NCBI GenBank assembly: GCA_039192515.1
Contig: JBCCXA010000013.1
Span: forward strand, 1-64,000
Length of the DNA stretch: 64,000 bases
Reading direction: 5' to 3'
DNA from: Verrucomicrobiota bacterium
GTDB taxonomy: Bacteria; Verrucomicrobiota; Verrucomicrobiia; Methylacidiphilales; JBCCWR01
Under the pieces are notes generated by a model. The model was not told the origin of the DNA. It made no database searches and saw nothing but the letters and a program-made list of their open reading frames with translations. Below, piece by piece: positions 58,496 through 64,000 of this stretch (positions are counted from its first letter, which is position 1; every line of letters begins with the position of its first letter). Position numbers and translations under genes: made by a program.

Positions 58496-60715
58496 ATGGA
58501 GAAAAGCTATGTTAGAGTTGTGCCGGAATTATCATTAGACCGGTGTTTTGACTACACAGTTCCTGCTCAACTGCAAAGTAGCATTGAGTTAGGGTACCGT
58601 CTGCGAGTGCCCTGGGGGCGTTCTACCACCTTGGCTTATGCGGTGGATTTTCCAGAAACTCCCGAAGTTGAGTCCTGTCGAGATATTTTAGAGCTTATTG
58701 GGAGTCACCCGCTATTAAATCCGGAATTAGTGAAATTGGCTCGCTGGATAGCAGAATACTATTGCTGCGACTTCCCATTGGCCCTGAAGGGGTTCTTACC
58801 TGAGGTTATTCGTAAAAAGGAGACGAACTATAAAACCCGATATTGGGTTTCAGTGCCTGCCCATCTTGTAGAGGAGGAAGTGCTAAAAATGCTTGGAAAA
58901 GCTAAAGCTCAAAAAAGGGTGTGGAAGTTTGCTCAAAAAAAGGGAGCAGGCTGGCTGGCTACTCTCATGAAGGAATCTAAATCCAATGCTGGTGTCTGGA
59001 ATGCCTTGGCAGAAAAGGGGTTTATTAGATTATCGCGAGAAAAAATGGAAAGAAACCCTCTCAATAAAGAGATTCAAGAATCTATACCTTTACTACTGAC
59101 CAAGGAACAAACATACGCCAGGCGTCGTATTTTACAACAAGCCTCGAGTGATCAGCCCAAGGCTTTACTGTTACAAGGCGTTACAGGAAGCGGGAAAACA
59201 GAAGTCTACCTGCAAGCTATAGAGGAGATCTTAAAACAGGGGAAAAGTGTCCTGGTTTTGGTTCCAGAAATCTCCCTTACATCTCAGACCGTTAATAGAT
59301 TTCGAGCTCGTTTCGAGGGACAGCAGATTCGAGTCGCTGTTTTACACAGCCACTTGTCTTCGGGCGAACGGCATGATCAATGGCATGCAATTCATCAGGG
59401 TAAAGCCAAAATAGTCATTGGTGCAAGGTCAGCTGTATTCGCGCCTGTTCAGAAATTGGGGCTCATCATCGTAGATGAAGAACATGAGTCGAGCTATAAA
59501 CAGGAAGAGGCACCACATTATCATGCTCGCGATGTCGCAGTGATGCGAAGTTATTTAGAGAAAGTTCCTGTAGTCTTAGGCAGTGCCACGCCCTCGTTAG
59601 AGTCTGTTTTAAACGCGAGGCGTGAGCGCTATATTTTATGCAAACTCACACAACGAGCAGAAAAGATGGAACTGCCTACTATTCATGTCTTGGATTTGAG
59701 ACAAGAGAAAGGTCAGCGTCAGGGAGGCTTTTTGATGGCGCAGTGCATGAAAGAGGCGGTGGAAACTCGATTAATGCGCCAAGAACAGTGCATTTTGTTT
59801 TTAAACAGAAGGGGTTTTGCCACATCGGTTCAATGCCCTAATTGTGGAAGGGTTTGTGAGTGTCCACGCTGCTCTGTGCCTCTGACCTACCACCGAACTT
59901 CTAATTTGATGCGTTGCCATTTTTGCGATTATCAAGATGGCCTGCCCAAGCTATGCGAGGAGTGTGGTTTCGAGCAACAGAAATATGGAGGTTTTGGCAC
60001 GCAACGCGTTGAGGATGCCGTTCAGCATTTATTTCCTAAAGCTCGTTGGCAGAGAATGGATTCGGATAGCATGCGCGGCAAGTACGCTTATGAGGAAGCG
60101 TTGACAAATTTCCGAAGTGGTAGGACAGATATCCTTGTAGGGACGCAAATGATAGCCAAGGGGCTCCACTTTCCCAATGTAACCTGCGTCGGCGTAGTGA
60201 ATTGTGATTCGGCTCTAAATCTCCCTGATTTCCGCGCCGCAGAAAGAGTATTTCAGCAACTGGTGCAAGTGGCAGGCAGAGCGGGAAGAGGAGATCAATT
60301 AGGAGAAGTTTTTATCCAGACCTACACACCCTTTCATCCGGCCATCCAATTTGCCAGACATCACGATGTAGAGGGGTTTCAGGAGCAGGAGTTAGAATTT
60401 CGTAAAGATCTTATGTATCCGCCTTATTGTCGTAGTGTGTTGGTGATGTTTCGAGGAAAGAGTGAAGAGAAGACCAGATACTGTATAGAACAAGCGACGA
60501 AACGAATCAGAGAACGACTGCAAGATCAGGCAATGGTTTCTGAAATGGCCCCAGCACCCATAGAGAAGCTCAGAGATGAATACCGCTTTCACACATTTAT
60601 TCGCACTCAGAAAATTCTACGGGTCAGTCAAGTTTTGCGTGAAGAAATAAAAAAGAAGATTTGGCCTGAGGGAGTTAAAGTGAGTGTCAATGTTGACCCA
60701 GTGAATTTGCTCTAA
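58496..60715 (+). CDS. priA: primosomal protein N', replication restart helicase
   Basis: 739 aa, standard PriA length. A DNA-binding N-terminal region (VRVVPELSLDRCFDYTVP) is followed by a helicase core: Walker A LLQGVTGSGKTEVYLQA near residue 226, DEEHESSYK (DEEH box) near 330, GSATPSLES near 360, then a zinc region with CPNCGRVCECPRCSVPL, CHFCDY and CEECGF (eight Cys visible), and helicase motifs GTQMIAKGLHFPNV and QVAGRAGRG. It loads the replisome at stalled forks. Single gene. Confidence 0.96.
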   Translation: MEKSYVRVVPELSLDRCFDYTVPAQLQSSIELGYRLRVPWGRSTTLAYAVDFPETPEVESCRDILELIGSHPLLNPELVKLARWIAEYYCCDFPLALKGFLPEVIRKKETNYKTRYWVSVPAHLVEEEVLKMLGKAKAQKRVWKFAQKKGAGWLATLMKESKSNAGVWNALAEKGFIRLSREKMERNPLNKEIQESIPLLLTKEQTYARRRILQQASSDQPKALLLQGVTGSGKTEVYLQAIEEILKQGKSVLVLVPEISLTSQTVNRFRARFEGQQIRVAVLHSHLSSGERHDQWHAIHQGKAKIVIGARSAVFAPVQKLGLIIVDEEHESSYKQEEAPHYHARDVAVMRSYLEKVPVVLGSATPSLESVLNARRERYILCKLTQRAEKMELPTIHVLDLRQEKGQRQGGFLMAQCMKEAVETRLMRQEQCILFLNRRGFATSVQCPNCGRVCECPRCSVPLTYHRTSNLMRCHFCDYQDGLPKLCEECGFEQQKYGGFGTQRVEDAVQHLFPKARWQRMDSDSMRGKYAYEEALTNFRSGRTDILVGTQMIAKGLHFPNVTCVGVVNCDSALNLPDFRAAERVFQQLVQVAGRAGRGDQLGEVFIQTYTPFHPAIQFARHHDVEGFQEQELEFRKDLMYPPYCRSVLVMFRGKSEEKTRYCIEQATKRIRERLQDQAMVSEMAPAPIEKLRDEYRFHTFIRTQKILRVSQVLREEIKKKIWPEGVKVSVNVDPVNLL

Positions 60716-60779
60716 ACCGGATGATGTCATAGACGTTGAATGAAATCCTTTGCAGAGTACACGAGTAAAAATAATATCC
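60712..60779. repeat. MITE-like element, half copy D
   Basis: Directly at the priA stop, TAAACCGGATGATGTCATAGA and GTTGAATGAAATCC match the left end of copy E and the complement of copy B's right end (23 of 29 bases in the best stretch by eye). The rest of the 64-base gap diverges. Confidence 0.55.
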
Positions 60780-61823
60780 TCAATATCTCATGCTACATGA
60801 AATTCCCCCGCCTGCGTTATAGATATCATAGTCGGCTATCGCTGAACGATCAGAATCGCGTCGATCATAGCTAATAAATGTTCGGAGCGTTAACCATTCT
60901 GTCGGCAGGTAATAAAGACCCATACCTATGGAGTTAGACCAGTCCAAGCGCTTTTCCAAATCGTTAGGATCTTTTTCATGGGTGTAGCGAGAAAATTCGA
61001 AGCGATAATAGGTCTGAATCAGCAATTCCTGCAATGGTGTCCAGAGGTAGGCAAGGGTTAAGGCTTGAGAGGTTCTATCTTGAGTTTCTGTATTGAAGTT
61101 CTCTTGTTCGGTGAAGTAGTAACGCCCCTCATAATTTGAGGTAAATAGCATGTCATCTGAGATGGGGAATTGCTTTTCTAGAGACCAGGAGGGTACATAC
61201 TCTTTGTAAAATTCGGCGTAGTCATCCTCTGAGCTGTCATGTCCTAGCAGCCGCTGCCAGTCAAAGCCAACTGTAGCAAACCAGGTCTCATGGAAGCGAA
61301 AACCTGTTTGAGTAAAAACGGTCTGGGAGTCAAAATCTAAGTCATTTAGACCATTTTCAGTTTTATCGAGCCCATAGTTATACCACTGGTGACGAAATCC
61401 AAGACGGAAGTACAGTTGATCTCCGTCAAAGTCCCAAGGATCCGGAGCAAAGGCAGCTTCTATGGTACTAACCAGAATTCCTGTGTCTTCTCCATTCTCC
61501 GTAGCTGTATCTTCAGAGAGAAAAACATTTGATGTATAGTAGTATTGAGAGTCAACATAACCTTCTACCCAGCGTTTTCTTGGCTTGATGGACATTAAAT
61601 ATTGTGGACCAATGTCTTGCTCTTCTCCGGGAATAATCTCGGGAATACTCTCGGCATTTTCATAGGCTTCTACTGTTGTATTTTGTGTGAGCTCGCTCTC
61701 CAATTGGCGACGGATTCTTGCTTGTTCGCTTTGGTCAATTTGAGGTACTTGTGCAGATATCGTTGCTAGATTAATGAAAAATGAACTAAACAGTAATAGA
61801 GGAAATGATAAATAGTTCTTCAT
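60780..61823 (-). CDS. outer-membrane barrel-like protein paired with FecR-domain protein
   Basis: 347 aa with a signal peptide (LSFPLLLFSSFFINLATISAQ) and a periplasmic acidic linker (ESELTQNTTVEAYENAES). The rest is strand-rich with aromatic belts: WVEGYVDSQYYYTSNVFLSED, LYFRLGFRHQWYNYGLD, FHETWFATVGFDWQRLLGHD, LIQTYYRFEFSRYTHEKD and WLTLRTFISYDRRD. It ends SMRY with a terminal aromatic residue. This is barrel-like but not of a family I can name. The ATG overlaps the stop of the FecR gene (TAATG), so the two are translationally coupled. Confidence 0.75.
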   Translation of the reverse strand: MKNYLSFPLLLFSSFFINLATISAQVPQIDQSEQARIRRQLESELTQNTTVEAYENAESIPEIIPGEEQDIGPQYLMSIKPRKRWVEGYVDSQYYYTSNVFLSEDTATENGEDTGILVSTIEAAFAPDPWDFDGDQLYFRLGFRHQWYNYGLDKTENGLNDLDFDSQTVFTQTGFRFHETWFATVGFDWQRLLGHDSSEDDYAEFYKEYVPSWSLEKQFPISDDMLFTSNYEGRYYFTEQENFNTETQDRTSQALTLAYLWTPLQELLIQTYYRFEFSRYTHEKDPNDLEKRLDWSNSIGMGLYYLPTEWLTLRTFISYDRRDSDRSAIADYDIYNAGGGISCSMRY

Positions 61824-63424
61824 TATTTAGGCTTTGAAAAAACTGGGACGCCAGTACTTGATGATAAAGTGTTTGGTGCACCCGGATTAGCAAGGGTGCT
61901 TCCTGGAACTGGAGGACTTATAAAGAGAGCAGTGCCATTATATTCTACGTCTATAAGGTTCAGTCCACCCTGCAATATTCCTCCAGCATTCCAGACCCAT
62001 CTACCCGTATTTGTTTTAAAAACATATTCACCAGGTCCTATTAAATTAACCTTTTCTAGAATAATGGTATTGGCCTCCATGTTGGTTCTTGTGGATTGCA
62101 AAGTATTGACCCCGGAGGTGCTTCTTATTTCAATGTTTTTACCGCTTTCGAAAACTAAGTTTCCATTAACTTCAAAGTTAAAATTTTTAAAATCAATATT
62201 ATCTAAAGCGTGGAAAGCTAATTCAACGTCTGGCCCTGAACCGCCATTGTGCTTGATTGTCTTGGGTGGCCCCGATTCAGCTGACGAAGTGCTGCCAATA
62301 TCCCTTCGCGAGGCAAAAGTGACTTCTCTATTGTAGTTGTTGAGTTTTGTTCCCTTGTCAAAAAGAAGTTTTCCATCTGCTAAAAAGGCAAAAACCTCTG
62401 TACCGTTTTGCTGTGCTTTGGACAGGTCGATATTCCCAGTTTGAACTTCTATATCTTGGGCAAAGAAAGCAGTGACTCTCGTTTCATTTAGAAATTCTGC
62501 TCCTGGATCAAACTCTTCGATGCGGGGAATGTCTGAGCCGGTTTCAAAGACACCGATTCGATCTGGATCCAGATCTGGGGAATCAATCAGAGCGCGTTTA
62601 CTAAACCCCTGTGCCCTTCTACCTGACTGTACTTCATTTTGTGATTCGCGTGTGGTATTATTAATAACGAGTTCAAAGGATTTTTTCGTTTTTGCATCGC
62701 CTACCTTCACATCAGATTTTTTAGCACGACCTGTTTTGACTAAATTTTGCTGCTTATTAATCTCTTTATTAATTTTGGGAAGAGAGGGAAGTTCTTGGGA
62801 AAAGCCGTTCACGAGGTCGGCTCCATCCACGTTACGCTGTAAATCAAAGTTAAGAGGCTTAGGAATAAAATTTTGCCCGGGCAGGATGAAAGTGACTTGC
62901 CCTGCTAACACCGTCTGGGATCTTCCATTTGGTAGAGTAGCTTTAGCTTTACCTTCTAAAGTCATTAGCTTGAATCCACCGTTACTCGTTGCACTAGCGG
63001 CTACCGTCGTTCCGGTGATAGCAGCCGTGGCACCTGCCGTGCGGATGACTCCACCACCGCGACCTCGAGGGGAATGGAACAGTACACTGCCCTGTTGGAG
63101 GTTGATACCCCGCTCTCCTTTATCAAAGGAAAGGATGCTGTTTGAACCAATCCGAGTGATGGTTTGATCCTCGGCAATCAGTTCAGCGCGAGATTTTATA
63201 CCTGTTTTGACAAGGTCCGGGGCAGCCACATTGCTACGGATAGTGGCTTTTATAGAGCGTTGACTAACGGATTGGATAACGGAAACATCATTAACAACCT
63301 GGGTAAAGGTTGCTTCATCCAGAAGGTTTCTAGCTGCGAATAAGCAAGGATGCGTGCCATTCAAGGAGATTAGTGTAAATACAGAGACCTGGAGAAGCTT
63401 CTTACCCGTGAATATATGCCCCAT
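61823..63424 (-). CDS. FecR-domain secreted protein
   Basis: 534 aa from ATG 63424, where a signal-like segment begins (KKLLQVSVFTLISLNGTHPC); the frame extends 50 residues upstream without similarity. A FecR domain spans roughly residues 60-190: LVKTGIKSRAELIAEDQTITRIG, INLQQGSVLFHSPRGRG, IRTAGATAAITGTTVAASAT, LEGKAKATLPNGRS and AGQVTFILPG. This is the usual repeated-strand FecR pattern. The C-terminal half is long, Asn/Ser-rich and beta-prone, with no named domain. In many bacteria FecR-domain proteins of this kind are surface or secreted and not the sigma-regulator FecR itself, as no ECF sigma gene lies nearby. Its stop overlaps the barrel gene start. Confidence 0.82.
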   Translation of the reverse strand: MGHIFTGKKLLQVSVFTLISLNGTHPCLFAARNLLDEATFTQVVNDVSVIQSVSQRSIKATIRSNVAAPDLVKTGIKSRAELIAEDQTITRIGSNSILSFDKGERGINLQQGSVLFHSPRGRGGGVIRTAGATAAITGTTVAASATSNGGFKLMTLEGKAKATLPNGRSQTVLAGQVTFILPGQNFIPKPLNFDLQRNVDGADLVNGFSQELPSLPKINKEINKQQNLVKTGRAKKSDVKVGDAKTKKSFELVINNTTRESQNEVQSGRRAQGFSKRALIDSPDLDPDRIGVFETGSDIPRIEEFDPGAEFLNETRVTAFFAQDIEVQTGNIDLSKAQQNGTEVFAFLADGKLLFDKGTKLNNYNREVTFASRRDIGSTSSAESGPPKTIKHNGGSGPDVELAFHALDNIDFKNFNFEVNGNLVFESGKNIEIRSTSGVNTLQSTRTNMEANTIILEKVNLIGPGEYVFKTNTGRWVWNAGGILQGGLNLIDVEYNGTALFISPPVPGSTLANPGAPNTLSSSTGVPVFSKPK

Positions 63425-63932
63425 TAGTTTAATATACGCAAAATTGTGAAAATGTGGCAAGAGATCCTTTTTCTGAGAGATTTGGCCTGCTTTTTCATCA
63501 AGCTGTCTCGGGATGAGCTTAATGCTAGTGCATTTTCTAATGAATGGGAAACAGTGCCTCATCCAATCTGTCATTCTCTGGTTGCACCGGTGAAAGCCTC
63601 TAGAGATGCGTCTAGTCCTCTCGGTGCTTCCATCCCTGTTGATATAAGCGGATTAATCCGGCGGAAAAATCTACGAATGCTTCAATCTCCTGGATACCTT
63701 ATTTGAACCAGGGTATGGCAAAAATGGATCTTTAAGATGAGTTCAAAAATACTCCGAGAGGTTAAAGAAGTTGAAGGAGATAGCTAAAAGCTTGGGCCCT
63801 TGGGTCCTAAGCAAAAGAGAGTCGATAAAGCTCTATTACTCCACACCTCTTGAACGTGGCTCAAGGGCCAATCCCTAGGCGAGGTGGCATCATGCGAGTT
63901 TGGCCGACTTAGAGGCGCTATTTGCTAATTTG
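63425..63932. other. intergenic region upstream of the FecR-barrel operon
   Basis: About 510 bases with no ORF I can support. The leftward FecR promoter should be here. The right part contains the repeat copy E. Open frames in this stretch on the plus strand are the antisense of an unlikely N-terminal extension of the FecR gene. Confidence 0.5.
63731..63904. repeat. MITE-like element, copy E (reverse orientation to A and B)
   Basis: AAAGAAGTTGAAGGAGA, TAAAAGCTTG and GCAAAAGAGAGTCGA occur in the same order as in the complement of copy B (27 of 34 bases match in the best block by eye), and the end GGCATCATGCGAGTTT matches the inverted end. The left end has extra bases between TTTAAGATGA and the AGAAGTTGAA block. 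Confidence 0.6.
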
Positions 63933-64000
63933 CTATTCATGGTAAGTGGATTGCCTCTTCAGATGATCGACAAGCTTCTGAGCGGTATTTTCCCAACTGA
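63933..64000 (-). CDS. partial gene at right edge, possible glycosyltransferase C-terminus
   Basis: The complement reads SWENTAQKLVDHLKRQSTYHE then TAG (63933-63935); only 21 residues are visible. An S-W-E-x-T-A-x-K-L ending is frequent at the C-terminus of GT4 glycosyltransferases, which is the only basis for the call. Confidence 0.3.
   Translation of the reverse strand, partial: SWENTAQKLVDHLKRQSTYHE

Noticed and set aside
61823..63424. Classic FecR sigma regulator
   Set aside because: No ECF sigma factor or TonB-dependent receptor nearby and the C-terminal half does not fit.
63425..63574. 50-residue upstream extension of the FecR protein
   Set aside because: No similarity or signal; a signal-like sequence begins at the ATG at 63424.
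63446..63706. 86-codon plus-strand ORF near the right edge
   Set aside because: Antisense to the FecR upstream frame, no recognisable protein features or ribosome-binding site.

Overview
The window reads as a chromosomal segment of an aerobic, Gram-negative, moderately AT-rich bacterium of the PVC group, most likely Verrucomicrobiota. The basis is inference from gene content: outer-membrane barrels and a LolD-type ATPase (Gram-negative envelope), alternative complex III joined to cbb3- and aa3-type oxidases, a DUF6268-type barrel, and a TadE-like pilus protein. No 16S rRNA, tRNA, CRISPR array, transposase or phage gene was seen, so the phylum call is a judgement, not a proof. About 60 protein genes are supported and coding density is high.

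Layout. 1-5.8 kb: partial TadE-like gene, an AT-rich non-coding block, a SulP anion transporter, a SanA-like DUF218 protein, and a guaB-sirtuin pair. 6-12 kb: a Cache-HAMP adenylate/guanylate cyclase, pgi, and the ribBA-ribH-nusB operon. 12-22 kb: envelope genes (MJ1255-like glycosyltransferase, flippase, alpha/beta hydrolase, an unrecognised secreted protein with a DUF6268-like barrel, an SCP2-like protein, and a diacylglycerol-glucosyltransferase-like operon). 22-27.8 kb: barrel protein, low-molecular-weight phosphatase, NCS2-like permease, short-chain dehydrogenase, ArnT-like GT39.

27.8-47.7 kb is a respiratory supercluster. A leftward operon (DUF420/CtaM-like, Sco, ctaB, ctaA) makes haem A and delivers copper. 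Across a 466-bp AT-rich gap the rightward block begins: actABCDEF (quinol:electron-acceptor oxidoreductase), two small genes including a ccoS-like one, ccoNOP (C-type oxidase), then the A-type oxidase ctaD-ctaE-ctaF-two small membrane proteins-ctaC. Together these carry electrons from quinol through ACIII and cytochrome c domains to two different terminal oxidases.

47.9-64 kb: GT4 glycosyltransferase, TPR protein, a three-domain fusion (LMW phosphatase / RpiB-like / serine hydroxymethyltransferase), Tyr-rich peptidoglycan-binding protein, HpnA-like epimerase followed by a paralogue of the secreted protein at 16.4 kb, an AAA ATPase, lolD, a lytic transglycosylase, priA, and a barrel plus FecR-domain pair; a partial gene leaves the right edge.

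The most notable signals are the PTP-RpiB-GlyA fusion with a degenerate RpiB domain; a family of about 178-bp non-coding elements with imperfect inverted ends (near-full copies at 19187, 22982 and 63731; a minimal end-to-end copy at 56889; a half copy at 60712); a roughly 170-residue charged insertion in cytochrome oxidase subunit III; and a paralogous pair of unrecognised secreted proteins.
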